In this document: one piece after another, positions 11,078-21,740 of the stretch
How positions within the stretch are numbered: position 1 is the first letter of the stretch
Layout: each line of letters starts with the position of its first letter
Source: Grifola frondosa
Taxonomy: Eukaryota > Basidiomycota > Agaricomycetes > Polyporales > Grifolaceae
Direction: 5' to 3'
DNA: 64,000 nucleotides
NCBI GenBank assembly: GCA_001683735.1
Contig: LUGG01000006.1
Coordinates: 868,001 to 932,000, forward strand
Notes under the pieces: model-generated
Seen by the model: only the letters and a program-made list of their open reading frames with translations
Told to the model about the DNA's origin: nothing
Databases searched by the model: none
Made by a program: the position numbers and the translations under genes

Positions 11078-12458
11078 ATGGGAAAGAAAAGATCAAACAC
11101 AAGATCAAACATATCCGGTCTATCAGGCTTTGTTGCAGAAATATTTCAATCACCCATCCAGTCTACTGACACCACTGAAATCGCTCAACCGAGCGTCTCT
11201 CAAGTACCGAATTCATCCACTCCTGCTTCTCCTGCCTACGAAGAGACCGACAACCTCCTCATCCCTACCATAACAGCGGCGCGTCGTGCCTCTGAACTTC
11301 CTGACAACTCTACACAGAGAATCACGCGACCGTCCAAGAAGCGCAAGGTGCAAGCTGATGTGCTTGGCTCAGGATTCAACAAGCATGACGCGACTGGGCT
11401 TGTGCCATTTTATACCGAGCCCTCTCAGGTTCCCGCTCATCTGCAGAAGTGTGAGTCCCAATTGATCAAGTTTTGTTCAATTTGTGTATCCACGGCATGG
11501 CACGCTTTCAGACTTCTCCCAACGCGAGCGATACTTTTCCCTCTATTCCTCCGGCTGTCTTCTTGACGAAGAAGGCTGGTATAGCGTCACCCCAGAGCGT
11601 GTCGCAGATCAGATTGCAGAGCGCTGCCGGTGCGACACCATCCTGGACGCGTTCTGTGGAGTAGGCGGTAACGCCATTGCCTTTGCGCGGACCTGTGAAC
11701 GAGGTACGATATCCTCGTGACGCTAGTATGCATACTGTGTGCTGATCCTCATTCTTTGACACCACCTTAATCCCCGCTCGCCCCATTGATTTCAGTAATT
11801 GCTCTCGATATTTCACCCCTTCGTCTTGCGCTCGCACGACACAATGCGACTATCTATGGCGTAGCAGATCGGATCGAGTTTGTCCTCGCAGATTTCTTGT
11901 CCTTTGCTCGAGCGTTGCATCGTCTGCAGTCATCAGACCAACAAGATGAAGATGCGGAACATGACCAAGAATCTATAACGCACCATCGTCCTCGGAAAAT
12001 TGACACTGTATTCCTCAGTCCTCCGTGGGGTGGTCCCTCTTATATATCCAATTCTTCGTCAAATCCTTTATCATCAACCTCTGGTCCAGACATCCCAGAC
12101 ACCGATGCAGACACACCCACGAACATCCATGCGGAATATAGCCTAGCTAGTATCCGCCCCATCCACGGAGCAGAGCTATTCAATCTCGCTCGAACACTCA
12201 CCAAAAATGTCGCATATTTTCTTCCCCGAACACACGGCTGGATGAGATCGCAGCATTGGTGGACGGCAAGGAAGGCATAGGAAATGGAAATCATGAACCT
12301 GAAAAGCAAGTAAAGCCAAACGCACAGGCACGCACGAGGCTAGGATGGAGATGGTGGAAGTCGAGGAAGAGTGGATGGGATCAAAGCTCAAAGCCCTCAC
12401 TTGTTACTTTGGTGGGCTAGCAGCTGGGCAGGAAGAGATGTTTGACACAGTCACGTAA
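11078..12458 (+). CDS. TGS1: Trimethylguanosine synthase (RNA cap hypermethylase), with apparent frameshift(s)
   Basis: It converts m7G caps of snRNA, snoRNA and telomerase RNA to m2,2,7G in the nucleus using S-adenosylmethionine. Exons: 11078-11450, 11512-11703 and 11796 onward. The N-terminus (MGKKRSNTRSN, then SKKRKV) is basic and disordered. The methyltransferase core is clear: YFSQRERYFSLY, DEEGWYSVTPE, motif I DAFCGVGGNAIAFA, ALDISPLRLALARHNA, IYGVADRIEF and the catalytic SPPWGGP. The family C-terminus is also there (VEEEWMGSKLKALTCYFGG, stop at 12456). Oddity: at 12227-12231 one base seems lost, since frame 1 reads YFLPR and another frame continues NTRLDEIAALV. A second switch before 12345 may be another lost base or a short intron. 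With TGS1 normally single copy, sequence error is the simplest explanation. Confidence 0.88.
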
Positions 12459-12889
12459 TGTGTGAAGTGTGAGTTGAATTCTTCTCATTTGCCGCGCACG
12501 AAGCAAAGTGAAAGATTTCAGATCGATAACATCCATAGATACAGGTATGACCTAGTAGCTCTCCTTCCTAGTACCAGATGTTTTCGGCTTGGGCGCGTAC
12601 TGCGGATCTCCGCTAGAAATATGGTGTGAATGATGCCGGCGGTCGTATGAGCGACTTACGCAGTCAAGCTTCGAATCGCTACAGAAGTATGTATGTCTAC
12701 TTGGCCGTGGATGTGTAGCAAGTTAACGTTCTCGAAGTTCTATTGGCATGCTAGCACAGACGGCGTTGATCTAGCTAGTCCATTCATGATGAATTTGAAC
12801 TTCTACCACTACACTCTCTAAACCTGCAGTAATTCCAGGCCGAAGATGCTCCCAATCCCACACAGTTATCTCCAATAAAGAAAGACACG

Positions 12890-13140
12890 CCGGCAGCAGC
12901 TCGTGCGGTGAAACATCAGTAATTCGTGTAGCATCGCCAAATTGACGTCGTGGTTGAGACTGATGTTTTTCCACAGTACCGGGCACCGCAGCGAGACTGC
13001 AGAGCGAGTTGACGCCACGAAGCGCATACATAGATGATTGAAAGCCAACTTATGCCCTGCTGAGCGGTCCGCATATTGCAATGAGCTGTAGGAAGATCTC
13101 CAGTAAGAGATTGTTTGGAACCACTCCATCGCCGGTCAAA
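12890..13140 (-). pseudogene. F-box protein relic
   Basis: The minus strand carries three pieces of an agaricomycete-type F-box N-terminus in three frames: VPNNLLLEIFLQLI, then WLSIIYVCASWRQLAL, then LRCPVLWKNISLNHDVNL. The order and spacing match the usual F-box helices followed by a C-x-WR and a P-x-LW-x-x-I signature. No start codon fits and the remaining LRR part is missing, so this is a remnant. Some of the frame changes could be sequence errors, but truncation makes an active gene unlikely. Confidence 0.5.
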
Positions 13141-15369
13141 GACGGCATTGTGGTCGACGGCATAGAGGTTCTGGAGAGTGTGACAACTTGTCGTAGACGT
13201 GTCTGATAAGTGGCCTCTCGATTACACGCTATGTCGAGATCATAATACACCAAGTTTCACCCGAGTTGGTCAACTAGGAGATCAACGTCGAACGTCGGAG
13301 AAGAAAAACATGAGGCACTAGGGTGAGCTCGTGAAAGGGTGTGTAAGCGTTTGATAAGTCATCCACTAAAGCAATGCGCAACGCGCCTTCCGGAGACGCA
13401 TCGGAATACATACAGGTTCGATTGGTGTACATTGCATATCTACAGCAAGAAAACACGAGCACATCTACAGCCAGAGAAGCGCATTCCCGGATGCAAAATA
13501 CTGACTTGGGCATCTCCGACTTTCAGAAGATTGCAGAAAATAACCAGCTAACTATCACTTCAGACTTCCTCCTCACCAAGTTGGAAAAGAGAACAAGGAA
13601 TCTTGATTCAACGGCTCAGTTGGTACATATCACTTGAAAAAAAAAGGCCTACAGAAACTGCCGCGAATATCCACTTGTGGCCACTGACTGAAAGTGAGAA
13701 GCCGATAAGTGCTACCGAAGTATGATCAAAGTTTCATCTGCGTACAAATCCAGATCCGGTGAATAAAAAATAGTTGGGTGGGGAGTCTGACAAGTGCCTT
13801 AAATCGGCATTCGAGGTATTAATTGAGGTGGACGAAACAAGTCTTCAGAGAGCGCACCGTGAATAATCCACCCCACTAGCAGGATGCTTACTGAGCGTCC
13901 CTATGTGGAATATGGAGCAATCATTTACGAGATAATCCCTGAATGACGAAAATGAGCTCAGACCGAGAGACAGCATTAGATGATACGCACACCGAAGTAG
14001 GCATTTGTGTCTCTGTGATTGATATCAAGACCCAGACTGTAACAGACAAGTCACATATGATATGTCAACATTGCTTATTGAATATTCACCGCCCCGATTT
14101 ATGAGGACCTGATTAATAGTGTCCATGACCCTGAGCCAAATAGCGGTCAATGCTCGATCAGACTACTGCACGGTAAAGTATATGTGCCATATATACAGAA
14201 CCTGAGAGATTCGATGATTTGCATTTGTTTAGCGAGACTGAAAGAAGTTATTACTCAAACGTACCAAAAACTTCCTGGTGAGTGGGTCTTGATGATAATA
14301 ACCAAAGAGAAGAATATTGAACAAGAGTGTATGGATGACGGCGAGGATGCTACTAGACGAAGTAGAGGAAACTATAAAACATGGTTTAGTATATATATTA
14401 TGGTAGTAATGCCTTGCAGGTAAACTCACGTTTGCGTGCATGTAATGCCGTACAACCCGGTGTCCGCAAGCGCTGCGACGAACTCGATCTGTCCAACAGG
14501 AGCCGCTGAGAGAGTGATGCACTCGGTAGCCATTGAGAATATTTGCGTACCGCTGATACTATGCATCCTCCTGACGCTTTATATACCAAGGCCGCTTGTG
14601 GCGTTAATACGGCGGATGCACATAATTCAACCTAGTACGCCTGCTGAAATTAATGAAACGTTCAAACATTGAATGTTTGAACTCTAATTCGCCACCTCCC
14701 ACATACGCCAATCATGATTGGAGCAGTGCTGCGTCTTCCGGCCAGTGGGCACCACGTTATGGCCGTGCATGTGGAAACGTTGACCTTTGAAATCTGGGGT
14801 CTGAGCCAATTGATTCTGCGTCGCTCGCAACTTCTTTTCTTCTTCACTGTGCAGTCCTTCGAGGTGATGATCAGCTCCGCAAGCTCTGTCAGTTCCGAGG
14901 AGCGCATAGTCCACTAGCACCCGCGATGGTACTCCAACTCTTCCTCGAAATTCCGAGTCTGATACGATGGAACCAACTTATTCGTGCTTCGAAGGCGTGT
15001 CATTAGGCCTTCGGGTCTTGCAAATATTACCTAGCACCCTGGGGAGAAGACTGCCGCCACGCTGCAATGTTGCATTCGCCTAAAATTCGCTCTTCCCGCA
15101 AGCCTCACGCACTAGATAGTGAAGAAGAGGAATGATAATTGCACAGACTCAGAAGCGCCGACTTAATAAATGCGGAAAATATCCTAGCCAATCAAGTTTG
15201 TGCGCTCGTGAGTCGATTCTCACGAATTGTGCCCTGGCGAGAATCAGCCGTATCTTGTAGCACCATATTGGAGTTTACTGAATTCTTTGATTTAGTAGAA
15301 ATGCCGGATTCAAATTGAAGGCAACGATATACTCAGGTAACGAGGACCATCCCACTATAACGTCCCTCT
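13141..15369. other. Gene-poor stretch, nothing recognised
   Basis: About 2.2 kb with only short open frames on both strands. One frame at 14684-14920 (minus), with HSEEEKKLRATQNQ and FHMHGHNVVP, looks somewhat coding but matches no family I know and has no evident splice partners. The composition is mixed and stop-rich, and decayed coding or transposon sequence is possible. Confidence 0.35.
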
Positions 15370-16074
15370 GTGGCTCTTCTTACTCGGCGAGAAGAATATT
15401 ACGACTCGTTACACGATGCTTTTATATCTCGATCGTGCATGCACCTCTGCGTGCTCGCATCATGCGCAGTCCTTCTCTCGACATTAAATCTCCTCGTTAC
15501 CGTTGACTTTGACAATCTCGGTGGTGACAAACTCCATTCATACTGTGAGTATCTTTCTTCTCATTAGACATCATTCCCGACGCGTAGTCCTATGTTCGTG
15601 CCACCAGCATACATTGGCGACGACTATCCTGCGGAATGGTCAATCAAAGACACGCAACATGTGATCTCGACCGTAGAGGATCAGGAGACGGTGCACTATC
15701 AGATAGACCGGTTGGATGCGAGGGAACAGTAGGCCTCGAGCTCACCCGGCAACTCGGGATTCATCAAACTTGAATCTGAACATCGTGCATTCGCCGTGTC
15801 CATGTTCCACCAACTCCACTGCATTCGCTTGATGTGATCCGCCCCTGCTGGCGATTATCGGCGTTCCATCCAAGGCCACTTCGAGCACTGCCTGAATTAC
15901 CTGCGGCAGATGATCCTCTGTAATCCAAACCTGACGCTCGAGCTGGCTAATGTTCTGTCACGCAATCTTGACGTCGAGAGGACTGGGGCTACACATGTTT
16001 GCATGGACTGGCACCAGGTTTACATAGAAACATCGAATAATTGGGACAATTGGGTACATGTTCGAGGGGCTTAG
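15370..16074 (+). pseudogene. UstYa/DUF3328-like oxidase pseudogene with two in-frame stops
   Basis: UstYa-type proteins are membrane-anchored oxidases best known from fungal ribosomal-peptide mycotoxin clusters. A 5' open part has a hydrophobic stretch (HLCVLASCAVLLSTLNLLV) followed by GT-AG intron sequence near 15545-15590. The downstream exon has PAYIGDDYPAEWSIK and both hallmark HxxHC motifs: FHQLHC (about 15806-15823) and HFEHC (about 15880-15894), then LRQMILCN, ending at the TAG at 16072-16074. Two stops interrupt this single frame, TAG at 15730-15732 and TGA at 15835-15837, both reachable from sense codons by one transition. No frameshift is seen in this exon, so substitution decay, not indel error, is the likely cause. 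No precursor-peptide gene or other cluster gene is visible next to it. Confidence 0.72.
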
Positions 16075-16402
16075 ACTCAACTTAATTAGTGTCAGGAAAA
16101 GTAGCATATATCACTCGTACATTTTTTTACTTCCGGTTAAACACCAGTGTCACACAGAATCATTTGGAATCAATTCAATATTGTGACCGTATGTGCCGTC
16201 ATGAAACCAGACTGGCAGTATCAGACCCTCCCAACATAACACCCTGTCCTAATTAAGTATCCAAGGCAATACCGAACTTCGATCAAGGTGGCAGTGTATT
16301 GATCGAACGCCGACATGAGACCTCATAAGACATCGTCTTGAGACTTTCCAGTCACCTACTCGTTCGATTCTTCAGCCATATACCTATCACGGACGCAAAT
16401 CA

Positions 16403-18346
16403 ATGCCCATTCTTCTCGATGAAGATCTTTTCAACCTCGTATGCGAGCATATACATGATCTGGCTACTCTAAGCTTGACAGCTCGTGCAATTGCAATCTC
16501 GAAGACGCACCCACTCCGAAATGCTCTCGTTCGTCGCATCCTACGCCGGTCTATCCGCCTCTCCTCTAGCGAGAAAACTCTGGAGCTATCCAAAGCTCTG
16601 ATTAACTACCTGCTGTTGACATCACAGTCCGCTTCCATCCGGGCAGAGAACCTCAGGGAGATCAGTGTCTCTCTTGGTCCTTCTAAGAACGGCATAGAGG
16701 AATTCTGGTATCAAGAGATCAAAGATGATTACTCTCATGATCTCGCGCGCGCACAAGCTCTCGCCGAAATGTTACCACACTTTCTCTCATTAACGACGAA
16801 CATCCGGAAACTCACATGGATCAGAGCACCGCTACCGGATTCAGGGACTCTCAACATCCTGGCTTCGCTTCCTAGATTGCAAAGCTTCTCCATCGACTGT
16901 GCTACAGGCGAATGGTCAGGGAGGAATATGGATGATAAAGACGAATATTGGAAGTAAGTTTGTTGCTTCGTGTTTCACCAAATTTGATATGAACATAGAT
17001 TTATCAGTATCATACCATTCTTCTCAACCTTGGGCCCGAACTTGACGACACTTGACCTACGCAACATAAACGAGGATGTCTTCAAAAGCATCGCTTCCGG
17101 ATTTTCTTCGCTCACCAAACTCCGTCATCTCCGGCTGGACCTGACATGCGGATGCTGGGACTGGGATGGTAGAGGTTCACCGCAGCAAGGTCCCTCAGAG
17201 AATTATGTCTTCCCACGCATTGCGAAGAATATTGAAACACTCGAGCTCATTGTCAATGACGCAGCTGTCCGTTTGCCAAGGGAAGGTCCATTTAATCTTG
17301 TCGATCCTTCCAGCTTGAAAAGGCTTGATGTGAATGTAAATCACTGGTAATGATCCGTTTTATTAATACCTTGCAATTTCGCTGGATCATTTTTCTTTTG
17401 CAGCTATGGCTGGACATCAATTACCAACATATGCATGTTCTCTGCACTCAATCCCACGTCCTTTACATCTCTCGTCCACTTTTCGCTCGATGACGAAGTT
17501 TGGGATAGAAAACGATGGAATAGAGGATCTCTTGGGTCCAATGACTGGAACGAACGTGGACGCACATACATCGGTCTTCATGACTTCCTTTCAGGTCTAC
17601 CTCAGCTGCGTGAGCTATGGGTTACCGAGAAATGTCTTGTCGTCCCTATTGCCGCAGACAATTCGACATGGGGCGAAGCAGAGCGATATTCAAATACCAC
17701 TGACGAAGACATGGAGCGCACAGTTGGGGCCCCCGAGTGGGCTTTGATGACACAGATCTTCCCAAAGCTCGAGAGCCTGCGCGTAGGGTTCGGCATGCTT
17801 ACTCCACGGTGGTTGCGTGTCTTCCTCAACCTTTGTGATCCTACAAAACTAAGGCAGATCGGGTTTGACTTTGATTGGAAAGCAATCGACGTGTGCGAGG
17901 TTGGTCACGCCGGATTACAATGCGTTGTTGTTATTTACTTATCCTACCAGCCCCTCCCGCAAGACGTCGTGGCCACACTCGCGCTGTTCCCGTCTCTCAC
18001 GGACATACACATCTTGCATCCTCGCCCCGAGATGAAGGAACATATGTATGATGGCAACACAGTCCGTGACGTGCAATGCATCTTCAAGTCTTGTCCGAAT
18101 GTTTTCCGGGTTGGAATTGGGAAGAACATAGTGTGGGAGCGGCGCACGCCGTGGCCGGCAGACGAGGACGATGTTCCCATTCAGCTTTTGGGCCATATTG
18201 GGAGAAATGGGGAGAGTTCTGAAGAGGTGTCAATCTTCTACAATGCAGGATCTGCGATGGGGGATCAGGACGAATCCGTAGCTAACGAGGATCATGTAAT
18301 CATGGTGGAAAATGGCGAGCTGTTGCATATTTTTGAAAGCCTGTAA
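16403..18346 (+). CDS. F-box/LRR-like protein
   Basis: Three exons, 16403-16953, 16999-17346 and 17404-18346, with GTAAGT, GTAATG and CAG-type junctions in phase; about 610 residues. The N-terminus MPILLDEDLFNLVCEHI and DLATLSLTARAIA occupies the place of an F-box-like helix pair, as in many agaricomycete F-box proteins. The rest is a series of Leu-rich segments (LTTLDLRNINEDVF, LRHLRLDL, LETLEL-like repeats, LPQLRELWV), consistent with a substrate-binding LRR domain of an SCF ubiquitin ligase. The segment at about 17898-17948 reads awkwardly (CEVGHAGLQCVVVIY) and could be a 51 nt intron with a weak GTTGGT donor, which would keep the frame. No damage is seen. Confidence 0.65.
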
Positions 18347-18676
18347 GTCAGTTTGATATATATTCTCACGATATGTCTGAATACTCACCGTTTTTCCGTG
18401 GTGCATGCACATCACATCGTGAAGATCGTAACAGACCCTGCAAATGCGCAGGATACATACAATCCTTGGAATGCATGACATGCCGATGTTATAGGTCACA
18501 GAATATTAGTGGTAGTGTTGGTATTTATTTTAAGGCGTGGGGCGCGTTCAAGGCGCGTTGCATATTGTTCCAAGAAAATGCGCGCTTAGCGCTAGGTGCA
18601 TTGCACGTGACCGACGCGTACCTACCATAACGCTGCCGACATCGTTCGCATTCTACTTACTTGCAGGCCTGTTAAA

Positions 18677-19541
18677 ATGTCCCAAACTGCCAAATCTTCT
18701 GCGAAATCTACTTCCTCCCCGATATCTACTACACCTTCTGTTCTCGACTATCTAAAACTCACTCCCAGTGAAGCCGCCACAAGGCTGAGGACCAATGCCT
18801 TAGGCCTGCTCGCGCTCGTGGTCCTCACTAACCTCCTTCCACTTCCATCACTGTGGTCGTCTTTCAACGTTGTTCGGGAACGCAGATATGCAAATAGTTT
18901 GTACTACTATCTGTGTACGCTTGGTGCGTATTCAATCTTTTACTATCCGTGTGTGGCTCCCTAATTTCAGTTCATTGTAACATGATTGACTAGAACTTTT
19001 CGCGTTGGCTATCATGAGCCTGAACGTTCTTCAAGCATCGTATGCTTTAAAGTACCCTCGCACGTTGCACCCACACCCCACACCTCTCGCCAAGCCAACG
19101 CAAATGTCGCCGCCCGCTCGTCAGTGGCGGCTCAATGGCCTTTCACCAAAAGTACGTGTCTTGTGGTTTGTTCCTATATTTGTGTTATCAATCACGTTGC
19201 GTACTTCAGTCAAGTCCGCAACTTCAAAAGTCCTTCTCATACGCACCTTCCCCTGTGTCGACACCATCTCGCATGCTCAATTACACGATCTCCTCACCTG
19301 GAACACCGCTAGATGACTCTTTCACATCGTCAATAACATCCCTTCCACCTTCCCCATCGTCTCCTTTGGCTGCTTACAGAGGTCGGCATAACCCCACCCT
19401 CGGACGTAAGTATTGACAAATCGTCTGCATTTACACCTTGCTGATATTTCATGTTCTTGGGTGCGTATGTACGTTTTTATAGGGGCGTTTAATGGCGCTT
19501 TGCTTAGCCGTTTAGCACGAGATGATTCGGATGAAGAGTGA
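18677..19541 (+). CDS. POM34-like nuclear pore membrane protein (NPCC family)
   Basis: Four or five exons. The N-terminus is Ser/Thr-rich (MSQTAKSSAKSTSS), followed by two hydrophobic segments, ALGLLALVVLTNLLPLPSLW and ELFALAIMSLNVLQASYALK, separated by a short loop with ERRYANSLYYYLC. After these come short Pro-rich conserved stretches (YPRTLHPHPTPLAKP, MSPPARQWRLNGLSP) and KSFSYAPSPVSTPSRMLNY, then a Ser/Pro-rich tail ending in RLARDDSDEE. Two membrane helices followed by such a tail fit the fungal NPCC/POM34 pore membrane family; I am recalling the family pattern, not a search. The last intron is 19406-19492 and the stop is at 19539-19541. The gene is compact and looks intact. Confidence 0.55.
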
Positions 19542-19887
19542 CTTGTAGGTTTGGGGTCGATATATCAGTATGATATATTTCATATCATTACTCCATCTTT
19601 GCGTAGACTAGTCAGTAATCGTTCATGCTGGTGAGTGATTTGTGTAGATACAGACCGGGTCTATTTACATGGCGCTCATTTCTACATATGTGCAATGACA
19701 TTAGAAGAGCAACTTTGAACTTGACTACACGCGCAACATGATCTATTTCCGAGGCGGTTCAGTCGTCCTTCGGACTATTTATCTCCAGAAAACGTATTCA
19801 TTTACAATTGTTTTGCATTTTAAGTCCGACTTAAAATAAGATATACAATACTCTTAAGTACCGTTCATCCCGAGTCCACTTCTCATC

Positions 19888-21502
19888 ATGGAAGAGATTG
19901 TCACCAAACGATTGCATATATCTGGCCTGACTCCTGCGATCACTCCCGCCGACCTTGCGCAACGTCTCACATCGTTTGGTTCCGTCAAGGCTCTCGATGG
20001 CTTCGGCCAACTGGATGCCCTAGGCCAACCTCGTAAATTCGCCTATGTCACGCTAGAGACCACGAAACCTAAGCTTGCGAGATGTATGTCAGTTTATTCT
20101 CGCAATGAAATCACTTCTAACATCATGCGTTCCAAAAACAGGCATGAACCTTCTAAGCGGAGCTACTTGGAAAGGCGCGAAGTTGCGCCTGGGCGAGGCG
20201 AAGCCAGATTTTGGTGAAAGGTATGCATCGTCCACTCCTTTATGTATTGTTCGCTGTATTTGTGGTACTCACATGGAATTTGCAGGATTACCGAGGAACA
20301 CACTGCCTTGAAACGCGTAGCCTCTGCCACGGATGGAGAACCACCGAAAAAGCGACGATGCCTCCCGCGAGGCGTTCAAGGCTTTCATGCGGCCGACATG
20401 TCTTTAGTGACACCGGAGAATGCTGCTTCACGTCCAGGATGGCATGTTACGTCTCTTGGACGACTTATCCGTCCCGTCAGAATGCGCCCTACCCATCCGC
20501 TGCCGGAGCCATTGCTCTCTGCTGCTCGAGAGAAGGGGCATAAGGGTGCGGAAAAGAAGGACAAAGGTTTAACCAAAAGGAAACGCGTAAAGGAACCTCC
20601 AGCCCGAGCACGGAGACGCACAATCGATCCGATGAAATGGGGATCCCAGCATCTCAAGGGTGTATTTTTGGAGACAGGCGCAATAGCCAATCCCAATGTG
20701 GAGCCCTATATGCTGCGTTTAGCAGAGCCTGTTACAGAAGAGAGCGATGAAGAATCGGAGAGGGGCGATGAGCAACACGAGGCGAGTGCGCCGAGAAGAC
20801 AAGCTGCGGAGGCATTTGGGGAACCGGGTGGAGTAGAGAGTGTTGGGTCTGATGTCGACGTCGACGAAATCACGAATATAGAAACACATCACGCCTCGAA
20901 TGATCAGGACGACACCTCGGATGAAAGGGTGCTCAACGCCCCCATGGACGTTGAAGAACCTGTTGCTTTAATAGTTGAATCTCCACAACAAGAGCAGACG
21001 AGCGCCGCTGCCACTGAGCCTCCACAGAAAACTAGGCTGAAAGATCTGTTTGCTCCACGGGAGGAGGACGGTACGTATATTGCGCTGTACGTGCCAAATG
21101 CATCTGATCTCATTTGCTTACAGCTGGATTTTCCCTGCTTGGACACCTTGATCTTGACATTGAGTTGGATGATGTCGTGCCTTTCGACTTCCAAATTCCG
21201 TCGAAACATCGTCCTGACATTGTAGCCGCTTCTTCCGTTATCTCTCCGGCTGCCCCATCAATCTTCACCCTCGACGCCTCCCACCCACTCTTTTTTCCTC
21301 CGGAATCTTCTGGATATCGTGGGGAGGGCGCATGCTGGATCCAACCAATTGGCGTACGTGGTTCTACCGTACGGAATCCACGGAGGAGATACGGACGCGT
21401 TGGGAGGAGACCAAGGTGGAACTGACAGCGACATGGAAACGGCGCCATCGCGAGGCAGTGAAGAGTCGGAGAAGGAGGGGTGGTGCCGGGGAGGTGGAGT
21501 AA
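19888..21502 (+). CDS. NOP8/NOL8-like nucleolar RRM protein, with an apparent frameshift
   Basis: Exons: 19888-20083, 20142-20220, 20286-21070 and 21124-21502. An N-terminal RRM is split over the first exons: RLHISGLTPAITPADLAQRL (RNP2 region) and RKFAYVTLET (RNP1 region), then LLSGATWKGAKLRLGEAKPD. The middle is acidic and basic low-complexity sequence. Near the C-terminus are RLKDLFAPREED and FSLLGHLDLDIELDD, then WFYRTEST, RWEETKVELT and WKRRHREAVKSRRRR. These are features of NOP8/NOL8, an RRM protein needed for 60S ribosome biogenesis. Oddity: the frame switches between SSGYRGEG and MLDPTNW at 21321-21330 (GGGGAGGG), best explained by one missing base; no intron fits. The stop in the second frame is at 21500-21502. 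Confidence 0.78.
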
Positions 21503-21740
21503 CATAACATTGTTGTGTGTACAGTATCCATACATGTCTATGCTGTCTGCGGCCTCGCTGTATATTTTTGACATGGTATTGCGCACGACAATTCACGCCT
21601 GAGTGAAACATAGAAAAACATATGGAAGCGTGTAGGTGGAAGCGCGCAATGCGCAGTCGGCGTTGGACCGGCAAGTTCTTGAACTCCAACCTGCGTGAAC
21701 GCGTTCTGCAACTTGACAAGTCTTGTCACAGTTCAGCACG

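Noticed and set aside
14684..14920. HMHGHN motif on the minus strand as a multicopper oxidase fragment
   Set aside because: Laccase motifs need HxHG with further Cys/His segments; none occur, and the rest of the frame is unlike the family.
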